Shown here piece by piece: positions 54,537 through 62,797 of a stretch of 64,000 nucleotides of DNA (its first letter is position 1; every line of letters starts with the position of its first letter). The position numbers and the translations under genes are program-made. The notes under the pieces were generated by a model that worked only from the letters and a program-made list of their open reading frames with translations, did no database searches and was not told the DNA's origin. Source of the stretch: Gracilibacillus massiliensis (lineage in GTDB: Bacteria; Bacillota; Bacilli; Bacillales; Amphibacillaceae); contig NZ_CZRP01000013.1 in the NCBI RefSeq assembly GCF_001458115.1, positions 310,001-374,000 of the forward strand. The letters are read 5' to 3'.

Positions 54537-54562
54537 AAGTTTTTCCAATTAGAAAAACTTGA
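54537..54562 (-). terminator. Terminator after degV
   Basis: Stem AAGTTTTTC/GAAAAACTT with a 7-base loop, then GATTTTTTGCG on the minus strand. Confidence 0.8.
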
Positions 54563-54572
54563 TTCCTTTCTA

Positions 54573-55415
54573 TTAGTCACGCAACCAGGTAATACACATC
54601 GTGCCATATCCAGTATGAACACCGGCTACTGGAACCAATGTCTGAATATTTACTTTTAAGCCTGTATGAAGCTTCTCGATGTCTTCTTTCCATTTATGTG
54701 CCTGATCCTTGACTCCGGCATGTAAAATACAAATTTCTTTTAATTGATACTTTTCCATTACTTCATCTAATAACTGAAACATTTTTCGTGCTGCTCTTTT
54801 TTTAATACGGACTTTATCTTTTACAACCACTTTACCATTATCAAAACCTAATATTAAATGGATGTTTAATAGCGATGCAAATAGTGATTGAGCAGCACTT
54901 ACCCTTCCGCTTTTACGTAATTGATCAAAACTTTGAGGCATTAGATACATCTGGGCAAATTCTGGATAGGACCTGAGTTTAGCAACGATTTGTTCAAAAG
55001 ATGTTTTCTGTTTCGCCATTTCAACACCATTTTTGATCATTTTACCCAGTGCATAGTCCCCTATTTTAGAGTCAATTACTTCTACATCAAAGCCAACCAT
55101 TTCTGATGCAGATATTGAACTTTGATATGTGCCTGTTAGTTGACTTGATGCATGTAGAGCTATGCCACAATCATACTCTTCTTTCAAACGTTCATACAAT
55201 GTGATGAAGTCTCCGTAGGCTGGTTGACTTGTCTTGGCATCGTCACCGTGAATTTTTAATAAATCATAAAATTCTTCTTTTGAAATGTCGATATCTTCTC
55301 TATATGTTTTTCCCTTGATAATCACATTTAAAGGGATAATAAAGATATCATTTTTCTCTGCGTATTCTTTATCTAATCCGCAAGAGCTATCTGTAATCCA
55401 TGCAATCTTTTTCAT
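54573..55415 (-). CDS. DegV family fatty-acid-binding protein
   Basis: A 280-residue protein of the DegV/FakB family. N-terminal ITDSSCGLD and the loop TSQPAYGDF are the usual fatty-acid-binding motifs; SSQLTGTYQS and LRKSGRVSAAQ are also conserved. FakB proteins present fatty acids to the kinase FakA; whether this one does so is inference since several paralogues exist per genome. The gene is single, with a terminator. Confidence 0.9.
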   Translation of the reverse strand: MKKIAWITDSSCGLDKEYAEKNDIFIIPLNVIIKGKTYREDIDISKEEFYDLLKIHGDDAKTSQPAYGDFITLYERLKEEYDCGIALHASSQLTGTYQSSISASEMVGFDVEVIDSKIGDYALGKMIKNGVEMAKQKTSFEQIVAKLRSYPEFAQMYLMPQSFDQLRKSGRVSAAQSLFASLLNIHLILGFDNGKVVVKDKVRIKKRAARKMFQLLDEVMEKYQLKEICILHAGVKDQAHKWKEDIEKLHTGLKVNIQTLVPVAGVHTGYGTMCITWLRD

Positions 55416-55501
55416 GATACTCGCCCCATTTCTTGCACGAGCTGTGCTATTTGTCTTAGCTACTATTTTACTTTATAACAGTGATCAAGTAAATCGACAA
55501 A

Positions 55502-56506
55502 TTACGCAAATCGATAATAGACTAAAATAAAGGTAGCTAATATGAAAATAAAGTTTAAGAATACAAACACAAATTGATCAATTTTCGTTTTATGGATTTT
55601 TATTGGAGGGTGATAAAACGAAACCCCTTCAATAATAAAAATGATTAAGACAATATGAATCATCGCGTGTCCGATAATTTCTGTCATTCCAAATAAAAGG
55701 GTGGTGGAAACAAATATCAATGTTACCACTAAACCTAATATACGGTTGAGAATCCCTACAACTAATAAATAACCAACCACAAATTCTACAAATGCTGCCA
55801 TAACAATAAAAATTTCAGGATCAAAGCCAAAGGTCGGTACATTGTGATTTACCACAATATCTAAGGTCATTGCTGGATAAACCCATTTTTCTACGGCAAC
55901 CCAACATAAACTTAAACCTGTACCCAAGTAAAGGAATGGAAAACCCCATCTTTCCCATTTCGTTTTTCCAATAAATAATACGAAAATAATCGCTAGATAA
56001 AATCCATAGTCCAACATATAGAACCAACCGTAATCTTGCCATACCGTAATAAACAAGCCAAGCATTAGAAAGGCAGCGACCTTGGTGCTAATATGGGATG
56101 GTATTAGTAAAGCTACGATAATCATACCCATTACAACCGTTTGCCAACCATCTGTAATCTCAAATTCTGGTGCAAACATGGTTCCAGAAATTAGTTGGAT
56201 AATGAATGCTAGTGCTGTACCATATTTTAAGATATAGCGGGAGTATTTTCTGATTCCATTTAAAAAGTTATCTATTTTTTCGGCATATGGAACTCTCATA
56301 AAGTAATCCATTACTTGCGATAAAACAGCTAAGATAATAGCAACGATGATGGCAAATGTTATAAAAAATGGTGATAAAATTTGCTCAATCGGAACTTTTT
56401 CTGGTTCTACTTCTGCAAACCATTTTACATGAGCGTATGCAGTAATCGGTGTTGCAAAAATTAAGGCAACGATAAATGATAATAATCCTTTTTTGTTTAG
56501 TGTCAT
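55502..56506 (-). CDS. DoxX-like polytopic membrane protein
   Basis: A 334-residue protein with a cleavable-looking signal peptide (ending ATPITAYA at residue 25) and about nine hydrophobic helices. If cut after AYA, the mature chain would start HVKWF. The helix pattern, with a His-rich C-terminal part (MTEIIGHAMIHIVLII), is DoxX-like. I do not know the substrate or partner. It lies between degV and a broken HAD gene, about 3 kb from the qox operon on the same strand; a link with the oxidase is only a thought. Confidence 0.65.
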   Translation of the reverse strand: MTLNKKGLLSFIVALIFATPITAYAHVKWFAEVEPEKVPIEQILSPFFITFAIIVAIILAVLSQVMDYFMRVPYAEKIDNFLNGIRKYSRYILKYGTALAFIIQLISGTMFAPEFEITDGWQTVVMGMIIVALLIPSHISTKVAAFLMLGLFITVWQDYGWFYMLDYGFYLAIIFVLFIGKTKWERWGFPFLYLGTGLSLCWVAVEKWVYPAMTLDIVVNHNVPTFGFDPEIFIVMAAFVEFVVGYLLVVGILNRILGLVVTLIFVSTTLLFGMTEIIGHAMIHIVLIIFIIEGVSFYHPPIKIHKTKIDQFVFVFLNFIFILATFILVYYRFA

Positions 56507-56575
56507 GCCTTTTTCTCCTTTTTAAAAATTGTCTGAAGATATGATACCATAATAATGAAAGGAAATGATACATTT

Positions 56576-57305
56576 ATGAAAAACGTGCAATTAGTATTAG
56601 ATATTGGTGGTGTATTAGCTACTGATCTCGACAAATTTTGGGATGAACTCGTGTCACAAGCAAGCCTTTCTTATCAAGAAGTACGAAAAATTTATAAGAA
56701 AGAAATTCGCGAAAAACTCTGGCATGGTGAAATTTCAGAAGATTTTTTTGGAACTGGCTTAAAACTACTTTTCCCAATATAGACCTAAACTACTTACAAG
56801 ATATCTTACCTAAAAGTCTTATCGAGCTAGAAGGTCTTCATTGTATTAAGAAATGGAGTAGAATTGCAGATATCCATATTCTAAGTAATCATCGTACAGA
56901 ATGGATAGAACCGATATTAGATCAAATACGTCCATTTATAAAGTGAGACTTCAATCAGTGGGAATTTTAAACTTCCACTGATTGTTAGCGAAACTTATCA
57001 GGAAGTTAGCGTCCGTTTATCCCCACTTAGCTTCTTTGCTATCGCTCAACTCTTGAAGTGGGGGTTTTACGGACGATTACACCGTGATAAAAAGTGCCAC
57101 TATATCAGCTGAGGTTAAAGCTGCGAAGCCTAATCAAAGAATTTATCAGATTTGTATGAACCAATTAGATGAAAATCGACCAATTCTTTTTGTTGATAAC
57201 AAGAAAGAGAATTTAGAACCCGCTGAAAAACTTGGATGGCAAACTCTTTTAGCTGATCCAGAGAACTTATGGATTAATAAGGTGAACAGACAACTTTGTG
57301 ATTAA
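56576..57305 (+). pseudogene. HAD hydrolase broken by a frameshift and an inserted element
   Basis: The N-terminus MKNVQLVLDIGGVLATDLDK holds the HAD nucleophile motif (DIGG). A stop follows at about residue 69 because the T-run at 56743-56749 has seven T; eight would read DFFWNWLKTTFPNIDLNYLQ. The protein then continues through HILSNHRTEW (motif II) to RPFI, where element A (about 56938-57088) interrupts. After it, KSATISAEVKAAKPNQRIY and ILFVDNKKENL (motifs III and IV) complete the domain to 57305. Two independent lesions make loss of function likely. Removing the element restores the frame exactly. Confidence 0.88.
56938..57088. repeat. Element A, copy 2, inside the HAD gene
   Basis: About 150 bp, close to the copy at 17.15 kb. 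Hairpin 1 is CAATCAGTGG/CCACTGATTG. Hairpin 2 has outer stem CGTCCGT/ACGGACG and inner stem CCCCACTT/AAGTGGGG. The left flank is TTTAT, as for copy 1, and there is no target duplication. Confidence 0.9.
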
Positions 57306-57308
57306 GTT

Positions 57309-57435
57309 TGCTGAATTTACTCAAACTTTTGTGAATTTACTGGCAACTTTGCGAATTTACTGGCAACTTTGCGAATTTACTGGCAACTTTGCGAATTTAC
57401 TGGCAACTTTGCGAATTTACTGGCAACTTTGCGAA
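57309..57435. repeat. 20-bp tandem repeat, locus 2
   Basis: Six to seven units of GAATTTACTGGCAACTTTGC, the central five almost identical. It starts just after the HAD pseudogene stop. The unit shares the core TTTACTGGCAACT with the array at 34.75 kb. It is contiguous, without spacers, so it is not a CRISPR. Confidence 0.92.
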
Positions 57436-57482
57436 ATGGACTGCACTCAACGCAAGCCGTTGAGGCAGTCCCTTTCGCTATT
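57432..57482 (-). terminator. Hairpin after qoxD
   Basis: CGAAATGGACTGC...CAAC pairs with GTTG...GCAGTCCCTTTCG (about 17 pairs with small interruptions) directly after the qoxD stop. There is no clear T-run, so it may stabilise the 3' end rather than terminate. Confidence 0.6.
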
Positions 57483-57484
57483 AC

Positions 57485-57790
57485 TTAATGCATAGACGCG
57501 TGTCCTGATGTTAGTACCCAGATCGAACCAAATACGATCACTAATGCAAGGAATACACTGTAGATCATGTTCACCACGTTAATAATACCTTCTTTTCCTT
57601 CGGTTACGTGCATAAACATAAATAGCTGAATCAATGCTTGAAATATTGCTAGTGTTCCAATAATTCCTAATATGATCGACTTAGAAAAATTGGTGTTAAA
57701 AGCTACAAACACGGCGAGTAATGTTAGTGCAATGGAAAGAACAAAACCTACTAATAGATTCCATGGAAAACGACTAGTATGTGCACTCAT
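57485..57790 (-). CDS. qoxD: Cytochrome aa3 quinol oxidase subunit IV
   Basis: A 101-residue membrane protein with three helices, last gene of the qoxABCD operon. Patterns FPWNLLVGFVLSIALTLLAV and LFMFMHVTEGKEG fit subunit IV of haem-copper quinol oxidases. It stabilises the complex. Its start follows the qoxC stop with no gap. Confidence 0.92.
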   Translation of the reverse strand: MSAHTSRFPWNLLVGFVLSIALTLLAVFVAFNTNFSKSIILGIIGTLAIFQALIQLFMFMHVTEGKEGIINVVNMIYSVFLALVIVFGSIWVLTSGHASMH

Positions 57791-58390
57791 TTACATCACC
57801 ATCCCTTTTAAATATACAAATGTAAAAATAAAGATCCAGACAACATCTAAGAAGTGCCAGTACAGGCTGGCAATAAACAGCTTGCTAGATGTTTTTTCAG
57901 TTATACCACGACGTACTAATTGAACTAATAATAAGCTAATCCAGAAAATCCCGAACGTAACGTGGGCACCGTGCGTACCTAATAATGTAAATAAACCAGC
58001 AGTGAAACCACTTGTTTGGATCGTTGCCCCTTCGTGGATAAAATGAAGAAATTCGTTAATTTCCATATATAAGAAGCCTGCACCTAGCAATAAGGTCGCG
58101 ATCATCCATATTAATAATCCTTTTTTGTCATGATTACGCATGGCATGAATTGCAAGACCTGAAGTGAAGCTACTAGTTAATAGTAAAAAGGTTTCGATCA
58201 AGACATCTTTTAAGACAAAGATGTCTCCACCAGCAGGTCCTCCAGCAGTGTTATGCTCCAATACGAAATAAGAAGCAAACAAGGTGGAGAATAAGACGAT
58301 TTCAGCACCTAAGAAGACCCAAAACCCTAAAATATTCATTTGACTTTGTTGTGTCTTGTATTCTAACGGTGTAGTTGTGTGTGACGTCAT
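57791..58390 (-). CDS. qoxC: Cytochrome aa3 quinol oxidase subunit III
   Basis: A 199-residue membrane protein with five helices. The conserved FWVFLGAEIVLFSTLFASYF and LGTHGAHVTFGIFW (with the His and Glu positions of subunit III) are present. Overlaps the end of qoxB by 4 bases (ATGA). Confidence 0.94.
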   Translation of the reverse strand: MTSHTTTPLEYKTQQSQMNILGFWVFLGAEIVLFSTLFASYFVLEHNTAGGPAGGDIFVLKDVLIETFLLLTSSFTSGLAIHAMRNHDKKGLLIWMIATLLLGAGFLYMEINEFLHFIHEGATIQTSGFTAGLFTLLGTHGAHVTFGIFWISLLLVQLVRRGITEKTSSKLFIASLYWHFLDVVWIFIFTFVYLKGMVM

Positions 58391-60345
58391 TTTAGATCAC
58401 CTCTCCACTCTCTTTCTTCTTCTTCTAGTTCATCGACCGGAATATGGTAGCCGTCATCATAATCAAACGTATTGGCAACTAATCCAACCACAATACCAAC
58501 AGACGCGATTATCGCCAGTGTAAACCACTCAAATACTAGGAAAAACCCTACAACACCAAATGCTGCTGCTAATACGATTGGGGTCCATGAGTTACTTGGC
58601 ATATGAACTGGTTTTAAATCAGCCTTTTTAAGACCTGTTTCCCCTTTTTTCTTCTTGTACCAGAAATCATCTAGATGACCTACCTCTGGCACCTTAGCAA
58701 AATTGTAATGTGGTGCTGGAGATGCAGTCGCCCATTCTAGTGTACGAGCGTTCCATGGATCGTTTCCGACATTTCGTGATGCGTAGCGGAAGCTCCAATA
58801 AATATTGTAAACAAGTGCAGCAAAACCAGCTGCCATAATTAATGAACCTACTGCTGAGAATCCTAACCATGCACCCCATCCAGTACTTTCTGCATAAGTG
58901 TACATACGACGGGACATACCGTCTAAACCTACGAAGAACATTGGCATAAATGTTAAATTAAAACCAATTACGAATAACCAGAAATGCCATTTACCGATTT
59001 TTTCATTAAGTGTGAAGCCAAACATTTTTGGCCACCAGTAATAAAGACCAGCAAAGACTGCAAAGACAACACCTGGTATTAACACATAGTGGAAGTGTGC
59101 CACTAAGAACATCGTATTATGGTATTGATAATCGGCTGCTGCCATTGCAAGCATGACACCAGTTACCCCACCTATTGTAAAACATGGGATAAATGCTAAT
59201 GCCCATAACATGGATGTTGAAAACTCAATTCGACCTTTTCGTAACGTAAACAACCAGTTAAAGATTTTCACACCAGTCGGTATCGCAATCATCATCGTTG
59301 TTAATGAGAAAATCGAGTTAACTGCTGCACTGTTGCCCATTGTATAGAAATGGTGGACCCAAACTAACATACTTAAGAAGGCAATCCCTGCAACAGCGTA
59401 TACCATTGACTTATAACCATATAAATTTTTCCGTGCAAATGTTGCGATAACTTCTGAGAACATCCCGAACGCTGGTAAAACAACGATATAAACTTCCGGG
59501 TGGCCCCATAACCAGAATAAATTAAGCCATAACATCGGGTCCCCACCAGCGGCCACAGTGAAAAAGTGTGTCCCAAAAAGTCGGTCCAACGTCATATAAA
59601 GTAATGCTACTGTAAAAATTGGGAAAGCAGCAACGATAATGATCGACGTAATAAATGTTGTCCAAACAAAAATCGGCATCTTCATCCAACTCATGCCTGG
59701 TGCCCGCATTTTAATAATCGTTACAACAAAGTTAATTCCTGTTGCTAATGTACCGATACCTGCTATCTGTAGCGATACAGCATAATAGTTATTCCCGACA
59801 CCTGGTGTGAATTCCTTTCCTGCTAACGGAAAATAAGATGTCCAACCGGCATCAGGCGATCCACCAATTACAAAGGATAGATTAAATAGCATCGCACCTG
59901 CAAAGAATAGCCAAAAACTAAGTGCATTTAATTTAGGAAAGGCAACATCTCTTGCCCCGATTTGTAACGGAATTACAACGTTCATAATCCCGATTAGTAA
60001 TGGCATGGCCATGAACAAAATCATGATGACACCATGCGTAGTGAAAATTTCATCATAATGCTGGGCATCCAATATACCTAGTTCAGGCCTTGAGGTTTGG
60101 GCTTTCATTAATAGACCATCGACACCACCTCTGAAAAACATGAGTACCCCAGCTAAAATATACATAATACCTATTTTTTTATGATCAACAGTTGTAAACC
60201 ATTCGCTCCATAACCATTTCCATCTTTTCAAATATGTGATTAAAGCAATTAACCCAACCATTGTTAAACCAATGGCAATCTGTGACGCAAAAATCATCGG
60301 GTCACCTGTGACAAAAAATTCATCTAATGACATGTCTTTCACCAC
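58387..60345 (-). CDS. qoxB: Cytochrome aa3 quinol oxidase subunit I
   Basis: Catalytic subunit of 652 residues with about 14-15 helices. The haem-copper site is seen in WLWGHPEVYIVVLPAFG (CuB His and cross-linked Tyr) and WVHHFYTMG (two CuB His). FTTHGVIMILFMAMPLLIG carries the low-spin haem His, and NTMFLVAHFHYVLI the two axial His of the haems. The enzyme reduces O2 to water with electrons from menaquinol and pumps protons. Centre of the qoxABCD operon. Confidence 0.97.
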   Translation of the reverse strand: MVKDMSLDEFFVTGDPMIFASQIAIGLTMVGLIALITYLKRWKWLWSEWFTTVDHKKIGIMYILAGVLMFFRGGVDGLLMKAQTSRPELGILDAQHYDEIFTTHGVIMILFMAMPLLIGIMNVVIPLQIGARDVAFPKLNALSFWLFFAGAMLFNLSFVIGGSPDAGWTSYFPLAGKEFTPGVGNNYYAVSLQIAGIGTLATGINFVVTIIKMRAPGMSWMKMPIFVWTTFITSIIIVAAFPIFTVALLYMTLDRLFGTHFFTVAAGGDPMLWLNLFWLWGHPEVYIVVLPAFGMFSEVIATFARKNLYGYKSMVYAVAGIAFLSMLVWVHHFYTMGNSAAVNSIFSLTTMMIAIPTGVKIFNWLFTLRKGRIEFSTSMLWALAFIPCFTIGGVTGVMLAMAAADYQYHNTMFLVAHFHYVLIPGVVFAVFAGLYYWWPKMFGFTLNEKIGKWHFWLFVIGFNLTFMPMFFVGLDGMSRRMYTYAESTGWGAWLGFSAVGSLIMAAGFAALVYNIYWSFRYASRNVGNDPWNARTLEWATASPAPHYNFAKVPEVGHLDDFWYKKKKGETGLKKADLKPVHMPSNSWTPIVLAAAFGVVGFFLVFEWFTLAIIASVGIVVGLVANTFDYDDGYHIPVDELEEEEREWRGDLK

Positions 60346-60350
60346 CTCTA

Positions 60351-61343
60351 TTAATGATGTGAGTGATCTGCATCTGTCGAATCACTCGTATCTTCTTTTA
60401 CTTCTGTATTACTTTCTTCCATTTGCTCATCTGTATCTTCGCTTTCTTCTTCATGCTCTTCATCACCATGGCTAATTTCATATAATTCCGGATCAATATA
60501 TTTCTCAGATCCACCATGAGCATGATTAACCCACTCTAAATGCGTTTTATTAAATGTCATTCTACCAAGATTACCCGGTTCTAATATTTCCGCATATTTG
60601 TCTTCTGTTAAGTCCATTGCTGTTGTTTTAACATCATTTACCCATTCGTTGAAATCACCTTGTGTTTGTGCCTGTACTTCGAATTCCATGTGGGCATACC
60701 CTCGACCATTAAAACTAGTATTACGTCCATAGAATGAACCCGGCTTATCCGCAACTAAGTAAAGATTTGTTTGCATATTAGCCATTGTATATTTTTGACC
60801 ACCTAATTCAGGTACCCAAAAGGACTGCATCGTCCCTGCAGAAGTCATCTTAAATTGAACGGGATGATCTGCTGGAATATTAATATAATTCACTGTTTCT
60901 ATATCTTGTTCAGGATAACTAAAGATCCATTTCCAATCGGCAGAAGTAACGTGAATGACAAGGGGCTCTTCTTCTTCATATCCTTGTGGAACATCCTCGA
61001 CTTCATAAATGGTTTTAGTTGTAGGTATCATTAAGGCAATAACGATAATAACTGGTATCGTAAACCAAGTAATCTCCAACCAATGGTTTCCTTTCTCTTC
61101 TTTCGGTTCGAAATCACCATCGTCTTTCCGTGCTCGATACTTCCAAACGATATAACCAAACAAAACAAAAATGACAATAACAATTACCAACATAAAGATG
61201 ATAGAATACACAATTAAATCTGTTAAACTTCTCGCTATCGGCCCTTTTGGATCAAAGACTAATAGTTTTGATTCACAACCTGCTAAGAAGATAGGTATAA
61301 ACAAAAATGTGAGAATATATACGAGCTTCTTCATTGCCTTCAT
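60351..61343 (-). CDS. qoxA: Cytochrome aa3 quinol oxidase subunit II
   Basis: A 330-residue lipoprotein: lipobox LAGC (about 20-23), two transmembrane helices (about 43-65 and 93-112) and an external cupredoxin domain. The CuA cysteines of cytochrome c oxidases are replaced (FYGRNTSFNGRGYAHM), which shows a quinol rather than cytochrome c oxidase. The C-terminal 45 residues are an acidic, His-ending tail (DADHSHH) not found in B. subtilis QoxA to my knowledge. First gene of the operon; the haem genes at 4-7 kb supply a precursor of its cofactors. Confidence 0.95.
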   Translation of the reverse strand: MKAMKKLVYILTFLFIPIFLAGCESKLLVFDPKGPIARSLTDLIVYSIIFMLVIVIVIFVLFGYIVWKYRARKDDGDFEPKEEKGNHWLEITWFTIPVIIVIALMIPTTKTIYEVEDVPQGYEEEEPLVIHVTSADWKWIFSYPEQDIETVNYINIPADHPVQFKMTSAGTMQSFWVPELGGQKYTMANMQTNLYLVADKPGSFYGRNTSFNGRGYAHMEFEVQAQTQGDFNEWVNDVKTTAMDLTEDKYAEILEPGNLGRMTFNKTHLEWVNHAHGGSEKYIDPELYEISHGDEEHEEESEDTDEQMEESNTEVKEDTSDSTDADHSHH

Positions 61344-61531
61344 GATGTTTCTCCTTTCTTTACGAAAACATTTATATACTTTACATACCCTTTGGTTTGA
61401 AAAATAATTTTACAACTGTCTTACATACTGACAGATAAATATGATGAAATTATGATGAAACCATCATTGTCATAAATTGTTCAAAAACTGACCATTTCAA
61501 AACAATACAGTCATTAGCTTTTATGAAAAGT

Positions 61532-61987
61532 TGACACAAACTGCGAAATACGTTTACTGCTCACTTTGAAATTTTAATGAGTGCAATGCAAAAGCTCCGT
61601 TCATTTACTTCGCTTTCTGCGGGCGTCACCTCAGCCTCCTCAGAAAAACAAAGGGCGTTTTTCCTGCGGGGTCTTCGGAAGACGCTGATCCCGCAAGAGT
61701 CTACGTAAATGGACTACGCTTCGGTAATATTTCACAACCTAAGTTACAGCTAGGATATTGTGATTAAAACTTATTTCATCGCACTTGAACAGAGTACGGT
61801 CCAAAGCGGAGGAAAAATGCGACACTCCTGGGGGAACAGCACGAGCTGAAGATCCACTTTGAAAAGTGTCTTTCTTTTCAAAGTTAGCTGAAACCGTGCC
61901 CCCGGAAAGGGAGTGTTTTTCCGTAGCGCTGGTAATTCACTCATCATTCTCCTTTACATGAAGAAGTTCTCACAACTTCGCAGTTTA
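61532..61987. repeat. Element C, copy 2 (about 455 bp)
   Basis: Direct copy of the element at 51.8-52.3 kb. Ends ACACAAACTGCGAA and TTCGCAGTTT form an inverted repeat of about 10 pairs. The internal hairpin is ACTTTGAAAAG/CTTTTCAAAGT (61856-61884), differing from copy 1 by a compensated pair. The rest of the gap from qoxA (61344-61531) holds only the presumed qox promoter, without a box that I can assign. Confidence 0.87.
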
Positions 61988-62095
61988 GGTTGAACTTCCG
62001 AATTATAGTTGCTTGAAGCACTCTCTGTTTTACTAATTACGAATTTTTCTATACTATTTGAGTAGGGAATAAATAGATAGATGTGAGGGATAACA

Positions 62096-62797
62096 ATGAC
62101 AACCATTTTAATTGTCGACGATGAATTACAGATGAGAACAATGTTAAAATTATATTTAAGAAAAGACTTTGAAATAATGGAAGCTGAAAATGGCACGAAA
62201 GCAGTTCAAACATTGAAGAACCAAGCTATTGATATTGTTTTATTAGATATCATGATGCCAGAGCTAGATGGGATTGAGGCATGTAAACAAATGAAGACCG
62301 TTAAACCAAATGTCCCAATCATTTTATTAACAGCGCTAAATGATACGTCACAGAAAGTGGAAGGGTTAACGATCGGGGCAGATGATTATATTGTAAAGCC
62401 ATTTGAACCCGAGGAATTGTTAGCAAGAATACAGGTACAACTGCGTCATTTTCAAAAAGAAAATCAAACAGCCAAAAAATTATTAACATTTGGAGAACTA
62501 ACCATCGACTCCTTATCACACACGGTTACCGTCAATCAAACCGAGGTGAAATATAGTCCAAAGGAATTTGAACTTCTATTTTTACTTGCCTCCCATCCAA
62601 ACCGAGTATATACAAGAGAACAATTATTAGATTTGATATGGGGATTGGATGAAATTGTAGACATTCGTACGGTTGATTCACACGTTCGATATGTAAGAGA
62701 TAAATTGAAAAAAGCAGGAATTTCGTATCAACCAATTGAAACCGTATGGGGAGTAGGTTATAAATTTGATTGGGAGGGTAAAAATGAAACTAAATAG
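62096..62797 (+). CDS. OmpR-family response regulator
   Basis: A 233-residue regulator. Receiver domain: acidic pair VDDE near the N-terminus, phospho-acceptor Asp in VLLDIMMPELDG (about 48-59), Thr in LLTAL and Lys in DDYIVKPFEPEEL. The C-terminal winged helix (about 130-228) has KYSPKEFELLFLLA and VDSHVRYVRDKL. It overlaps the kinase gene by 14 bases. The regulon is unknown. Confidence 0.95.
   Translation: MTTILIVDDELQMRTMLKLYLRKDFEIMEAENGTKAVQTLKNQAIDIVLLDIMMPELDGIEACKQMKTVKPNVPIILLTALNDTSQKVEGLTIGADDYIVKPFEPEELLARIQVQLRHFQKENQTAKKLLTFGELTIDSLSHTVTVNQTEVKYSPKEFELLFLLASHPNRVYTREQLLDLIWGLDEIVDIRTVDSHVRYVRDKLKKAGISYQPIETVWGVGYKFDWEGKNETK

Noticed and set aside
54477-54572. SAM riboswitch or T-box before the trans-sulfuration gene
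   Set aside because: The leader is short and AT-rich, with no conserved S-box or T-box blocks.
57309-57435. CRISPR-like array
   Set aside because: Units of 20 bp are directly contiguous with no variable spacers, and no cas genes are present.
57298-57495. Plus-strand open frame over the 20-bp array
   Set aside because: Pure repeat translation (NLLATLRIYWQLCEF pattern) without start signal; ends in the qoxD hairpin.
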